64,000 nt of DNA from Cyclonatronum proteinivorum (GCF_003353065.1 NZ_CP027806.1:558001-622000); one strand, 5' to 3'; counted from the stretch's first letter, positions 19,301-28,629 are shown. The notes: generated from the sequence alone by a model not told the origin. Numbers and translations are program-made.

Positions 19301-19779
19301 TCGGGACAGAAGAGGCCGGACATGCGCAATTTTTTGAGGATGTCGTGCTTCCGGGACCGGCACAGCAGCAGCGGTATGTGCAGTTGCTTTGGCGGTACTA
19401 CCATACCGGAGAACGGCGCAGTGAAGAAAGCGGCGCGCGCGATCAGATTCGTCTGTCTGATATTGTCGTAAGCCGGAAAACCGTGCCGGTGCAGCCTGAG
19501 CCACCCGAAAAGCCGGTTCAGGTCTTCCTCCATCAGAACTATCCTAATCCCTTCAACCCTGAAACCATAATCGAGTTTTATTTGTCGGAGGCCATGGATG
19601 TGCGCCTTGAAGTCTTCAACCTCACCGGCCAGCTGATCAGCACCCTCACAGAAGGACTACGCAGCAGCGGCTATCACAGCGTGGCATTTGACGGCTCGGC
19701 ACTGTCGAGCGGCATCTATCTCTACCGGATAACTACCCCGAACGGCACCCAAACCCGAAAAATGACCCTGGTGAAATGA
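16309..19779 (+). CDS. large exported CotH-kinase-like protein with lamin-tail and sorting domains
   Basis: About 1156 residues from ATG 16309. A signal peptide ends near 'LHAQAQ', then a lamin-tail domain ('INEVMASNATTIADEDGDF', 'WIELYNPTVEPVSLLGYAL'), a chitobiase/FN3-like segment ('ILYTLDGSVPDP'), a CotH kinase-like domain ('FRLYSRAMYDE', 'INGEYWGMMLLRDRFD', 'WDFDEAG'), further beta domains, and a C-terminal type A sorting domain beginning 'HQNYPNPFNPETIIEF'. CotH proteins are secreted protein-kinase-fold enzymes known from spore coats; in Bacteroidota the same architecture occurs in surface proteins of unknown substrate. Export through the type IX system is inferred from the tail. The frame is open from 16213, but that adds 32 residues before a good signal peptide. 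Confidence 0.85.
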   Translation: MRIFMQLSKASVIALFVGLVSGIFGLHAQAQTIVINEVMASNATTIADEDGDFEDWIELYNPTVEPVSLLGYALSDDASEPQMWFFPDVTLEPGAFLLVWASGKDRRIPFGELHTNFSIRAAGEEVLLTDPMGQMIDFMPPTNIPTDISYGRYPDGGEEWQYFTTPTPGEPNISGLPQLLTPPDFSIAPGKYSEPVSLELLTEAEDAIILYTLDGSVPDPANISEDAPDFSVNYFFPGSSDLSFMAPFQNRTFVYDGPLDLIPAADQPYRFSDIITTYRRDAGGWRWQNPPGGLPRAWVVRAAVQQGEELSEVATGSWFVGDFGEDAFQIMPVLSVIAPPKRLFGFEEGIYVPGTDYFEAGGTEFDFAWYANYDRRGDEWEVPVHVSLFDAGQTDALFSQSLGLRLHGLGSRTNPNKSFRLYSRAMYDEANVMSYAFFPGAVNAFNGQPLTEYNRLMVRSGGNLRQFLNDAAAHRMIAPMALSHQRSRAVQQFINGEYWGMMLLRDRFDRFHIHYHYGPDPDNVVVIEEPVGMADESAVDEGLPEDLGLWQQFWQFFTTADLSDDEVFAQLEEMLYIDSYIDHLVSMIYWGNVDWYGNKHFKFWRVRDTSDAPFHDGKWRLFVWDFDEAGRMQNLNVDLLHNALSPEGSGEPPYYFGNDPERTLMLRSLMQNEAFKNRFINRFASHINFTFAPERANQVVQDLVAEMSPGADLYEQRWSYNPLRSQTVQGFLSYAEAKPDVQRDQIAENFGLPGVFRLRLQTSQASAGHVIVDGFSIQEDTPGVEQPVWPWTGYYFQGVPLTLQAEPAFGFAFSHWEGLPEGVPNEAEITLEAHTNLMLTAIFTESEIDAFPEAHAVQFEDYFFTGWSADATAGSYPDNMAFVYMDQDDPYYTAGIEGFTSGAYNLESRTRINGLGQDGVAFINTANAEGNPGFPGKRLGGALLALDTTGEQLTTVTWTAGTVTPNSREYGLRLQYRIGDEGPFQDVLLPSGNPAEYIGTEEAGHAQFFEDVVLPGPAQQQRYVQLLWRYYHTGERRSEESGARDQIRLSDIVVSRKTVPVQPEPPEKPVQVFLHQNYPNPFNPETIIEFYLSEAMDVRLEVFNLTGQLISTLTEGLRSSGYHSVAFDGSALSSGIYLYRITTPNGTQTRKMTLVK

Positions 19780-19931
19780 GCCACTAACAAAATGAGAGCA
19801 GCTTATTTCAAATACTGTACGTGCTGAACCATCAAAGTCGCGGCTGTAGGGATGCGAGTGGTTATAAAATAGAGGGTATGACTTCTACACGTCTGACTAC
19901 CTGTCAATTAGGGGTACGAAATATGTGGGGT

Positions 19932-21107
19932 CTAATAAATAATATTTAAAAAGGGCTGAAAACACTCTTCGCGTAGGAAGTTATCCTTCACAAATGTTCT
20001 GTTAGCGGCAGACGCAGCATGCAGCACTTTGTAGTTATTAACCAGTTTTTCCAGCGCCAGCTTTAGGTCCTCTACGGAATCCTGTCGAAAAGAAATGTTT
20101 CCGGGATGGTTGTTTAAAATTTCATGTGCTTCACCTGACAGTCCGTAAACAATCGGGATGTTGTACTGCATACAATCAAATACCTTCGATGGTATCGTAA
20201 GGTTTAGGGAAGGGTCAGATTTCAGGTGAATAAAAAGAGCGTGAGCTTCCTCCGCAAGTATATGGGTGAGTTCAGATTTAGTGTAGGGACCTGCAAATGA
20301 AACCCGGTCACTTACTCCAAGTTCAGCGGCAAGAGATTCAAGCTCTTTCTGCTTAAAGCCCTGACCCAAAAATGATACCTTCAGCTGGCTTTTATGTTTT
20401 TCTTCTAAGCTATTTACAGCTCTAATCAGCAAATCGAGACCCTGTACTAACCCGAAATTTCCCGCATATACGAGATTAAGATGTTTGAAATCCGAATCAG
20501 GAGCACCTATTACAGGCGTGTTAATCAATTCATCAACCCCATTATAGACGATACTAACATCTGAATTTTTTTTGTACTGCCTAACATATGTTGCCATAGG
20601 TTTTGCTACGGTAGTAATATGAGCCGCTTTATGGTACAAAAACCGTTCAAGAAAAGATGCAAGACGGATAGGAATGGATCCACTTGAAAAAAGACCGGTC
20701 GCAATTATGCTGCCGGGCCAAATATCCCGAATGTCGAGAATAAAACGTCCGCCACATAATTTAGAAATAAAGTAGCCGCTCAGACCCGCAAAAAGGGGCG
20801 GGGATGTAGCAATCACGTAATCATATCTTCCAGGTTTTGAAATAAAAGCAATAAAGGATCTCACCATAAACCAGAGCTGCTCTTTTATACGTCCTTTAGT
20901 ACTACCTTCTATAGTTGGCATAGATACTCTGTTAATTTTAGGAGTATCGTTAACGGCCTGCTCGTTAGGGCTTCGGTGCGGAAAGGTTGTAATCACATCA
21001 ACATCATGGCCCTGTTTGGTTAGGTACGATTCAAGTGCACTGAGCCGGTATGCTGCTGCTGTTATTTCAGGAAGGAAATACTGCGTTATGATAAGAATTC
21101 GAGCCAA
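19932..21107 (-). CDS. glycosyltransferase family 4 (WbuB-like)
   Basis: A 391-residue GT-B glycosyltransferase. N-terminal 'ILIITQYFLPEITAAAYRL' and 'FILDIRDIWPGS' are typical of the WbuB/WcaI branch that adds amino sugars or fucose derivatives to polysaccharide repeats. The donor half holds 'LVYAGNFGLVQGLDLLIRA' and 'LNLTIPSKVFDCMQYNIPIV', the acidic sugar-nucleotide site being degenerate. It sits in a polysaccharide locus beside wecB and is transcribed away from CotH. Sugar specificity is not readable. Confidence 0.87.
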   Translation of the reverse strand: MARILIITQYFLPEITAAAYRLSALESYLTKQGHDVDVITTFPHRSPNEQAVNDTPKINRVSMPTIEGSTKGRIKEQLWFMVRSFIAFISKPGRYDYVIATSPPLFAGLSGYFISKLCGGRFILDIRDIWPGSIIATGLFSSGSIPIRLASFLERFLYHKAAHITTVAKPMATYVRQYKKNSDVSIVYNGVDELINTPVIGAPDSDFKHLNLVYAGNFGLVQGLDLLIRAVNSLEEKHKSQLKVSFLGQGFKQKELESLAAELGVSDRVSFAGPYTKSELTHILAEEAHALFIHLKSDPSLNLTIPSKVFDCMQYNIPIVYGLSGEAHEILNNHPGNISFRQDSVEDLKLALEKLVNNYKVLHAASAANRTFVKDNFLREECFQPFLNIIY

Positions 21108-21377
21108 TACAGCGCTGTTATTAATTTAATGTGAGAGTACAGAGTGGGAATATACGGTTTAATCATTCAGTCCATAAGCTGACTTTACGTAAAGGCATAT
21201 CTTTCTGTTTGCCACATTCAGGTGATTCCCGGCAACAGTTAGCCCCAGACAAATGTAGTGATCTTCGGTGTAAAGCCTTTTTTTATATCAGGAGTAAGAA
21301 GTATTGAAAACGGCCGGGCTTGGTATCGCTCAGGGTATCATGTAAGAAGGCTCAGGATTCAGGAGCTGCAAGCTTTA

Positions 21378-22472
21378 TTAGGAGGTTGAAATCTGATCTA
21401 ATATATCCACAATCCGCTGCGCAGCTTTGCCGTCCCACTTTTCCGGAATACCCCCCTTCTTCCAATTGCCGCTAAAGAGTTTTTCAAAAGCCGGCCCGAT
21501 GGCTTCCGGCTGAATGCCAAGCAGTTCGTTGGTGCCAATGGTGCAGGTTTCCGGGCGTTCAGTGCTTGAGCGTAGGGTCATGCAGGGAATGCCCATCACG
21601 GTCGTTTCTTCCGTAATCCCCCCTGAGTCTGTTACAACGACTTTGGAGCGCTCCACCAGGTAGTTGAATTCCAGGTAGCCTAACGGCTCAACCAGAAAAA
21701 GCCGCTTGTGCTGGATACCTGTTTCATTCAGGATCCTGGCAGTGCGGGGATGGACCGGGAATATCAACGGTAAGTCGCGTGTGTACGCGATTATTTCGTC
21801 GATTAGTTTTTTGAGATTGCTTTCCTCATCCACATTGGAAGGTCTGTGCAGCGTCATTACAATGTAGCCGCGTTCCTGCAGCTTCATCTCATCCCAAAAG
21901 GCAGGTTTTGTAAAACGGGGACGCTGTTTAAGCAGCGTATCAATCATTGTGTTGCCTACAAAAAAGATTTTTTCACGGGCAACACCGCTACTGTAGAGCT
22001 CTGAGTTAGCTGTTTCAGAAGTCGTAAAAAAGTAGTTGGTTATGCTGTCGGTAACGAGACGGTTGATTTCCTCCGGCATGGTCCAGTCGCCGGATCTAAT
22101 GCCGGCTTCAACATGACCAACAGGGATGTGCATTTTTTGAGCCGTAATAGAACAGGCCATGGTCGAAGTAACATCACCAACAACAAGACACAACTCGGAG
22201 GGGGATTCCATGAGCAGCTTTTCATATCGTGTCATAATCGCAGCGGTTTGTTCGGCCTGACTGCCGCCGCCCGCCCCAAGGTTTACATCCGGTTCAGGAA
22301 TGCCAAGCTGTTTAAAAAAATTACCGCTCATGTTTTTATCGTAATGCTGTCCGGTATGCACGAGCCGAAATTTCAAGGCGCTTCCGCGCTGTTGCTTCGC
22401 TTTAATTGCATCGATGATGGGCGCGATTTTCATAAAATTCGGACGGGCGCCTGCGATTATATCAATAAGCAT
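21378..22472 (-). CDS. wecB: UDP-N-acetylglucosamine 2-epimerase, non-hydrolysing
   Basis: A 364-residue protein covering the whole WecB family. 'AGARPNFMKIAPII' and 'HTGQHYDKNMS' near the start, 'HVEAGIRSGDWTMPEEINR' in the middle and 'TDSGGITEETTVMGIPCMTL' toward the end are the hallmark segments. It interconverts UDP-GlcNAc and UDP-ManNAc, giving ManNAc-type sugars for surface polysaccharide. It is 270 bases from the downstream glycosyltransferase and divergent from the wzz-like gene. Confidence 0.93.
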   Translation of the reverse strand: MLIDIIAGARPNFMKIAPIIDAIKAKQQRGSALKFRLVHTGQHYDKNMSGNFFKQLGIPEPDVNLGAGGGSQAEQTAAIMTRYEKLLMESPSELCLVVGDVTSTMACSITAQKMHIPVGHVEAGIRSGDWTMPEEINRLVTDSITNYFFTTSETANSELYSSGVAREKIFFVGNTMIDTLLKQRPRFTKPAFWDEMKLQERGYIVMTLHRPSNVDEESNLKKLIDEIIAYTRDLPLIFPVHPRTARILNETGIQHKRLFLVEPLGYLEFNYLVERSKVVVTDSGGITEETTVMGIPCMTLRSSTERPETCTIGTNELLGIQPEAIGPAFEKLFSGNWKKGGIPEKWDGKAAQRIVDILDQISTS

Positions 22473-22913
22473 CAGAAAAAGATTATGGTATTTGTGGTGA
22501 GTTAGATTTGTTTAAAGGACAGCTTGGATATTGTGGACGGGCCATTTTCCTTAAGAAAAAAGCATCATCAGTTGCGCTGGCTGCGCTTTCGGGTGTGGGG
22601 CGGAAAGTTAGTCCTCTTTGATCGTTCTTCAAAGTAAGGCTGCAATTTAGTAGCTTAAGCCTGAATTACTCACAAAGTCCGTCAGTCCGCGGCTACTCTC
22701 TTTTTGTTTTTTGAAGACGACTGCTTAAATGATGATATCCTTCGGTGATTTATTCCCAAAGAAAGGGTATTTTGAAAAGTTTATTTGTCCGGTAGCGGTT
22801 CACCCGAACAAGTTGCATCGTCGGGTGTTTAACCGTGCTCCTTTTTGCCTTTCCCGGTCGCTGTACGTGTACCGGAATTTATTCATTAAACAAGTATCAG
22901 TCTTTCTCCCAAG
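22473..22913. other. intergenic region between divergent wecB and wzz-like genes
   Basis: About 440 bases carrying the promoters of both arms of the polysaccharide locus. A 62-codon frame at 22729-22917 overlaps the wzz start by four bases (ATGA), but its product (Phe/Arg-rich, no domain) is not convincing. I see no tRNA and no clear riboswitch. Confidence 0.5.
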
Positions 22914-24134
22914 ATGAATCAACCCGAAGAACCGAAAAGCATTAACCTGCTCGACCTACTGCTGAGCCTGGTGCAGGAAAAATGGTTCATCATCAAAACA
23001 GTTTTTGCCGTCACCTTTCTGTCGCTGGTTATTAGTTTGGTTTGGCCTGAAACCTTTAAATCTGAATCAACCATCCTGCCGGTTAGTCAGTCAGGCGGAC
23101 CCTCGCTCGGGGGGCTTGCAGGTCTTGCCGGCAATCTGCTGCCGCTCTCTTTTAGCGGTGAAAGTATTAATACCGAAGCACTCGGCATCATCCTCAACAG
23201 CCGTACCCTCAGAAAGCGTGTCATTGAAGAGTTTGACCTGATGGAGGTGTACGGGCACAAGGTAATCGAGCAAACGCTTCGTACCCTCGATAACAATACG
23301 CGGATTAATTATGTGCGGGAGGGCGGCTTTGGGTTTAACCCTATCACGGCAATAGAGCTTTCCGTGACCGATCGTGAACCGGAGCGGGCACAGGCGATGA
23401 CTGCTTTTTATGTCAGTTTTCTGGATTCAGTAGCTACCCGCCTCAATGAGGCAAATAACATTGACCGTTTTCGGGTCATTGAAAAGCGATACCTGCAAAA
23501 CCTCGCGGAGCTGGAAGAAGCGGAACTGCGTTTCAAGGCTTTTCAGGAAGAACACGGCCTGATAGATATTGAACAGCAAAGCGCTGTGCTGGTACAGTCG
23601 ATGGCTTCAGTCGCTTCTCAGATCATGGAGCTGGATATCGAAATTAACCTGCTCCGTACCCGTGTAGAACCGGGCAACCCGGAGCTGAACAGCCTGATCC
23701 GGACACGAACGGAGCTTCAGAGAGCTTTGAATGACCTCAATCTGCAGGGCGACCGTCAGTTTGGGGATCAGGCGCGCTTTCTTCCCGGTTTTTCAGAAAT
23801 ACCCGATCTCGGCCTGCAGTACATGCGGCTGTATCGCGACATGATTATTCAGGGTAAAATCTATGAGACCATCTTCCCGCAGTATGTGCAGCAGCAAATG
23901 CTCGTTGAGTCCCCCCGCCGCAACATTCAGGTGATAGATGTAGCCCACCTGCCGACCTATAAAGATGGCCCCAAACGGGCATTCATTGTTATTGGCGGGT
24001 TCTTTTTCAGCCTTTTTATAAGCCTGTTTATCGTACTGTTTCGCGGGTACAGCAAAGGGCTTGAAAAATACAATAAAGAGGACTACGAACGCCTCAATCA
24101 GATTAAAGCTGAGCTCTTCCGGTTTCGGAAATAG
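22914..24134 (+). CDS. Wzz-type polysaccharide chain-length regulator
   Basis: A 406-residue polysaccharide co-polymerase. An N-terminal helix ('WFIIKTVFAVTFLSLVISLV') leads into a long periplasmic helical region with coiled-coil content (about residues 170-300) and a C-terminal helix ('AFIVIGGFFFSLFISLFIVL'). No Walker motifs or tyrosine tail, so it is a kinase-less PCP-1-like protein. It sets chain length together with the Wzy-like protein encoded next. Start ATG follows a weak purine-rich site. Confidence 0.85.
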   Translation: MNQPEEPKSINLLDLLLSLVQEKWFIIKTVFAVTFLSLVISLVWPETFKSESTILPVSQSGGPSLGGLAGLAGNLLPLSFSGESINTEALGIILNSRTLRKRVIEEFDLMEVYGHKVIEQTLRTLDNNTRINYVREGGFGFNPITAIELSVTDREPERAQAMTAFYVSFLDSVATRLNEANNIDRFRVIEKRYLQNLAELEEAELRFKAFQEEHGLIDIEQQSAVLVQSMASVASQIMELDIEINLLRTRVEPGNPELNSLIRTRTELQRALNDLNLQGDRQFGDQARFLPGFSEIPDLGLQYMRLYRDMIIQGKIYETIFPQYVQQQMLVESPRRNIQVIDVAHLPTYKDGPKRAFIVIGGFFFSLFISLFIVLFRGYSKGLEKYNKEDYERLNQIKAELFRFRK

Positions 24135-24168
24135 GCGAGGCCGTACCTAAGGAACAGCCCAAAGCCCC

Positions 24169-25662
24169 ATGCAACAGCTGCAGGATTACATTCAGCACGC
24201 CAACCTGCTTGCCGGTGCCGTTGCACTGAGTTTTATGCTATTGCTGTATCTGGTATGGCTGAGTGGTATAGCTTTGCTGCCGCTTGTTGTTTTCGTTGTT
24301 CCGCTTGCGCTATATGGTTACTGGCAAACCTTTGTAAAGCCGTGGCTGTGGGTAGCCCTGATCGCGGTTGGTTCCTTTCTGGGTAACATCATGCACCTGT
24401 TGCCGGAAGGTGTGATTCCGCTCACGCTCTTTCAGCTCTTCCTGTTTACAGCGGTATTTTCTATTCTGCTCAGGCGGCTTATCGAGAGGGACTTTAATTT
24501 TAGGATGATGGGGTTTGAAGCGGAAATTATTCTGTTTCTCGGCCTCATTTTTCTGTCGCTGATCTGGGCCCCGGACGCTCCCGATGGATTTAGGGACGGG
24601 GTTAGGGTACTGATATCCATTTTCTTTCTCTATCTGGTTTTTAACGAAGTAAAGCGCACCCATGAAATCAAGATGGTGCTCATCGCGCTGGTTGTTGTAG
24701 CTGTTTTTCTGGGCGCCTATGGTGTCTATCAGAACGTGACCAATGTTGGGGATACCGTGCGGAATATGCTGGGAGGCGGGCGCTTTCTGCGGGGGCGCGT
24801 AACGGGAACAACGACTGACCCGAATCGCTTTGCGACCATGTTCTTCATCCCAATGGCCTTCACAGCCTGCATTATTCTTTCCAAAAAACAGCTTTCCCAC
24901 AAAGTAATGGCGTTTGTAGCTTTTATGGTGATGTCAGGCGGCATCATTGTGACCTACTCACGAAGTGCCTGGATTGGCGCCATTCTCATGCTGCTCATTA
25001 TCGCCTGGTACTATCGTAATGTGAAGCTCTTTGCGTATCTCGGCCTGGTGGTGATCGCCGTCCTTATTGCCTTTCCGCAGTTTACCTTTACGCTTTTAAA
25101 TGCAGCACAGCGCTTTTTGGATATCACAGCGGGATCCGCCGACGATTCATCCCGCATCCGGCTGCTGCTCGGGCTGGCCGCAATTGGTATGTTTCTGGAC
25201 TCATGGTTCATCGGGGTTGGCTTCAGGGGATTCGTGGAAAGCTTCACCAACTACTATTCCCTGCATGAATCCATAGGTGTAGCCGAACCGCATAACGTAC
25301 TCTATACTGTTATGGCTGAACTGGGACTGATTGGCATTGTGCTGTACGGCTTCATCATGTTTAAAATTTTCAGAGTAGCCTGGCTCAATATCCGGCTGAC
25401 CGAAACAGAGGATGAAAAAATTATTGCATTAACCTGCTTCTCTACCATTGTGGCCTTCTTTGTGTTTTACCAGTTTTACGGCGGCGGGCTGAATGACAAT
25501 AACTTCTGGCTGGTTTGTGCGCTGGCTTTTTCGCTTTACTATGTGGGTAAAGCGAAAAGTACCCCTGACCCTGATGAGCTTCCGCCTGCGCCATCCCTTA
25601 CGCCTTCCGGGGGCGGGACTCCGAGCAGGGAGACCGGGTTGCCGTCAAATCCTACAGCCTGA
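24169..25662 (+). CDS. O-antigen polymerase/ligase-like membrane protein (Wzy/WaaL family)
   Basis: A 497-residue protein with about a dozen hydrophobic helices and a periplasmic loop between two late helices, the Wzy_C layout. 'VTYSRSAWIGAILML' carries the conserved Arg-containing SRSAW element, and 'GTTTDPNRFATMF' the preceding family segment. The C-terminus is a Pro/Ser/Gly-rich cytoplasmic tail. Polymerase and ligase cannot be separated by sequence; lying after a chain-length regulator favours a polymerase. Its stop overlaps the next start (TGATG). Confidence 0.85.
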   Translation: MQQLQDYIQHANLLAGAVALSFMLLLYLVWLSGIALLPLVVFVVPLALYGYWQTFVKPWLWVALIAVGSFLGNIMHLLPEGVIPLTLFQLFLFTAVFSILLRRLIERDFNFRMMGFEAEIILFLGLIFLSLIWAPDAPDGFRDGVRVLISIFFLYLVFNEVKRTHEIKMVLIALVVVAVFLGAYGVYQNVTNVGDTVRNMLGGGRFLRGRVTGTTTDPNRFATMFFIPMAFTACIILSKKQLSHKVMAFVAFMVMSGGIIVTYSRSAWIGAILMLLIIAWYYRNVKLFAYLGLVVIAVLIAFPQFTFTLLNAAQRFLDITAGSADDSSRIRLLLGLAAIGMFLDSWFIGVGFRGFVESFTNYYSLHESIGVAEPHNVLYTVMAELGLIGIVLYGFIMFKIFRVAWLNIRLTETEDEKIIALTCFSTIVAFFVFYQFYGGGLNDNNFWLVCALAFSLYYVGKAKSTPDPDELPPAPSLTPSGGGTPSRETGLPSNPTA

Positions 25663-26795
25663 TGAAAATCCTGATTGCTGCCAAAGGGTACCCGACGCGG
25701 GAAAAGCCGTTTGTTCAATCGTTTATCAGAGATGAAGCCCGCCTGCTTCACCGCAAGTTCAGCGTTCAGGTCCTCGACACACAGCCGTTCAAGCCCGGTC
25801 TGTTACCCGCATTGCTTCGCGCACCGGATTACCCCGATGACGGCTTTCGGGTCGAAAGGGCACCCTACTTATCCGTGCCGCGTCATAAACTTCCGCAGCT
25901 TACCCGCCGCGGGCTTGGTGCACGGGTCAGGGCTGCCTTCAGGCGCTGGAAACCCGACGTGCTTCATGCGCACTTTCTGTACCCGGGCATCCTCGCCATA
26001 CAGGAGGCGCACCAAACCGGAACGCCTACAGTCCTCACCCTGCATGGTGCTGACTGGTACGCCGCGCTGCGGACCCCGGCTGTTAAAAAGCTCGCAGCTG
26101 ATGTCCTACCTCAAACCGGCCGTATCATTTGCGTAGGGCCGGGGCTTCATAAGGATGTGATTACGGCCTTTCCGCAATTCGCATCCCGGACCGGAGTAGT
26201 GCTGCACGGTACAGATTACAGCTATTTTAAGCCTCCTCAGCGTGTGAAGACCGTTTCAGAAACACCCGCGATTTTATGCATCGCGCGCTTTGTCCATAAA
26301 AAAGGCCTGCATTTACTCATCGAAGCCATTGCCGGGTCAGACCTGCTTCGCACTTGTCCCCTAACGATTGTAGGGGATATTACCGATTCGGCATATTATG
26401 GCAGGCTTCTGGCTATGATTAAAGCCGAAGGACTCAGTAATGTCCGAATCCTGCCGGGGATGGGGCGCGAACAGCTTCGTGAAGAGTTTTATGCCCATGA
26501 TATTTATGTGCAGCCAAGCCTTGATGAACCCTTTGGCCTCGCCCTGCTCGAAGCCATCGCTTGCGGACTCCCTGCGATAGCCTTTCGGAGTGGCGGTCCG
26601 GACGTTATTCTGACCGAAAAAAATGGCCTGCTGCTTGGCAAGCCGGAGAGCGTTTCTCTCAGACAGGCGCTGGAGCAAATGTGTGAGGCATACCCAACAT
26701 ACGCTCCCGTCGAAATGCATACGGATTTACAAACCCGCTTTTCTGAGGAAGCTAAACTCAAACAGCTCTCAGCTATTTACGAAAGCCTGCTATAG
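25662..26795 (+). CDS. glycosyltransferase family 4
   Basis: A 377-residue GT-B enzyme. The acceptor domain includes 'DVLHAHFLYPGILAIQEAH' and 'VLTLHGADWY'; the donor domain has 'ILCIARFVHKKGLHLLIEA' and the E(x7)E-type motif in 'QPSLDEPFGLALLEAIACG'. Translationally coupled to the polymerase gene, so it is part of the same repeat-unit assembly pathway. The stop codon is immediately followed by the terminal repeat of a MITE. Confidence 0.9.
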   Translation: MKILIAAKGYPTREKPFVQSFIRDEARLLHRKFSVQVLDTQPFKPGLLPALLRAPDYPDDGFRVERAPYLSVPRHKLPQLTRRGLGARVRAAFRRWKPDVLHAHFLYPGILAIQEAHQTGTPTVLTLHGADWYAALRTPAVKKLAADVLPQTGRIICVGPGLHKDVITAFPQFASRTGVVLHGTDYSYFKPPQRVKTVSETPAILCIARFVHKKGLHLLIEAIAGSDLLRTCPLTIVGDITDSAYYGRLLAMIKAEGLSNVRILPGMGREQLREEFYAHDIYVQPSLDEPFGLALLEAIACGLPAIAFRSGGPDVILTEKNGLLLGKPESVSLRQALEQMCEAYPTYAPVEMHTDLQTRFSEEAKLKQLSAIYESLL

Positions 26796-27011
26796 CCCGA
26801 ATTATTCACCAAGAAATTTTCTTGCTGGCAAGGCGAAGCTGAAAACTCAGCGGAAGGGTACCCAAGTACCCTGAGCATGAGTTTTCAGCTTAGCGGGGAA
26901 ATTTCGCAGTCTTTAAACCACACCCAAATTTGGGCTACCGCTTTTTTTCACTAAGTCAAAATTAAACTTACATTTAGTAAATAAATTCTGTTTAATTGTG
27001 AATAATGCGGG
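26796..27011. mobile_element. MITE, copy 1 (216 bp)
   Basis: Bounded by CCCGAATTATTCAC (26796-26809) and GTGAATAATGCGGG (26998-27011), near-perfect terminal inverted repeats. Inside are GCTGAAAACTCA and its inverse around a GGGTACCC-like centre, so the whole element can fold into a long hairpin. It is an inverted copy of 60808-61035 with high identity. It has no coding capacity and fills the gap between two convergent genes: it begins on the base after one stop and ends five bases before the other. Whether it doubles as a bidirectional terminator is inference. Confidence 0.85.
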
Positions 27012-27016
27012 ATAGA

Positions 27017-28204
27017 TCATCTGACTGCTTCCCGGAAAAGGGCCTCAAATTTATCGATAGAAGATTTCCAGCCAAAGTGAGGAGCATGCTCATAGGCGTT
27101 TTGTGCGTAATGCGCATAGTTATCCATGATTTTTAATATTGCTGAGGCCATCTCCCCCGGATCATTTGCCGAAACGGCATGTCCGTAGGTGCCGTCGGGG
27201 AAGAAGCCGTCAAAACCCTGATTTCTTGTATAAACAACCGGTACGCCCTGACTCATGGCTTCGACATAGGCAACGCCGAAGGTTTCGATATGTGAAGGCA
27301 CCACAAGCACGTGAGCGTTGCGGTAGTAGCTCAGCAAAGTTTCTGTATCCGACACAAAACCCTCGAAGCGAACCTCAAACGGATAGGCGTGCTCCGCAAG
27401 CTGAGCCGACCGTGGACCGTCACCAACTATGGTAACCCTGACCTCTGTACCTGCGCTAACCAGCTGTGCTGCGGCTTTGAGCACTCCTTCGGCATTTTTG
27501 TTGTCATCGAGCTGCCCCACAAAAAGTAATTCAACACGGGATGAATCAGGGGGAGCGCTGAGGTGCCGGTTTTCAAACCAGAAGTCATCGGCACCGTTGG
27601 GAATGACCTGTATTTTTTGATTATAAATCGGATGAAAGGTTTCCGGAAACAAGGTCCGCACGCTTTTCTCATAGGCCGGTGACATGGTGTATAGTCCGGC
27701 TGAATCGCGGATAATGGCCATGGCAAGCCGCCGGAAAAGGCCGCTTGGCTTCAGAAAAGTCTTCACATCACTGCTGCGCACAGCTACCACATAGGGCGTA
27801 CCTGTCTTGCGCCAATTGAGCCAGGCCACAACGCCATTGGAAATCAGGGTATGTGCACAAACGAGGTCCGGCCGACCGCGCTCTGCCTGAAGCGCTTCAA
27901 ACATGCGCTGTATTTTCCGCGTTTTCAGCGGCCACAAATAGCGCTCAAGGTATCGGAAAGCGCGTGGGTTGTGAATGTGAGCCTGCCTTAACTTCGCATC
28001 TGACATACCTTTCCGTGGTCCGGTTCGCTCCGAGATGGGAGCAAGGATAGTTTGCCGGTACCCCTTCTTGTCTAAAAGCTTCACAATTGTCTGATGAATC
28101 TGATTTGAATAATAGTAGGTGTTGATATGAAAGATATGACATGGCACTGTTGCTGTCTGTGCCGTTACTGAAGCGGTATTCATCAAAAAGAAATTGGGGG
28201 CCAA
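27017..28204 (-). CDS. glycosyltransferase family 4
   Basis: A 395-residue GT-B glycosyltransferase. Donor-domain landmarks are 'LLFVGQLDDNKNAEGVLKA', 'VTIVGDGPRSAQLAEH' and 'VVPSHIETFGVAYVEAMSQG' with the conserved acidic pair. 'YVVAVRSSDVKTFLK' marks the acceptor half. The longest frame begins at TTG 28204, which has AGGA seven bases upstream; ATG 28183 is the alternative and lacks a clear site. It is convergent with the previous GT and divergent from the flippase. Confidence 0.88.
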   Translation of the reverse strand: MAPNFFLMNTASVTAQTATVPCHIFHINTYYYSNQIHQTIVKLLDKKGYRQTILAPISERTGPRKGMSDAKLRQAHIHNPRAFRYLERYLWPLKTRKIQRMFEALQAERGRPDLVCAHTLISNGVVAWLNWRKTGTPYVVAVRSSDVKTFLKPSGLFRRLAMAIIRDSAGLYTMSPAYEKSVRTLFPETFHPIYNQKIQVIPNGADDFWFENRHLSAPPDSSRVELLFVGQLDDNKNAEGVLKAAAQLVSAGTEVRVTIVGDGPRSAQLAEHAYPFEVRFEGFVSDTETLLSYYRNAHVLVVPSHIETFGVAYVEAMSQGVPVVYTRNQGFDGFFPDGTYGHAVSANDPGEMASAILKIMDNYAHYAQNAYEHAPHFGWKSSIDKFEALFREAVR

Positions 28205-28629
28205 AAATTTCCTGATTATGATTGATAATCAGGATAAGATATCAAAAAATAAAGCAGGTCTTTTTCATTTTAGTTCTTTCAATTAGCTTTATTTTGGCAG
28301 GCTGATAACCGGACCATAAGAATCGTATCTAATTAGGAAATTAATGTCAGCAGTTCCTGTACTTAGGTTGTTCAAATCAATTTCAAGCCTGAAAGATTGA
28401 ACGAATAATTAAATAGTTAATAGAAGAACCGTGGCATAAAATGGCTTAACTAAGTAATGTATGAAAACGGGGTAGCAAATATCCGCTGTTTTCATCTAAT
28501 GGCTGAAAAACTATCCGAGTAATTGGATTTGTGAATTTTTACGTCTCAATGTATCTAAGCGTGATTATAATGGTTTAATCCATCTTATAAAATGGTGACA
28601 TTAGGATGACACACTAAACTGATTAACAT
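28205..28629. other. AT-rich intergenic region before the flippase gene
   Basis: About 425 AT-rich bases between divergent genes, with no reading frame, tRNA or strong hairpin that I can support. It must hold the promoters for the glycosyltransferase (minus) and the flippase (plus). The lower GC than neighbouring genes fits a regulatory or horizontally acquired joint. Confidence 0.5.

Noticed and set aside
22729-22917. 62-codon frame overlapping the wzz-like start by four bases
   Set aside because: Overlap hints at a leader peptide, but the product has no domain and no ribosome site; kept only as a note.
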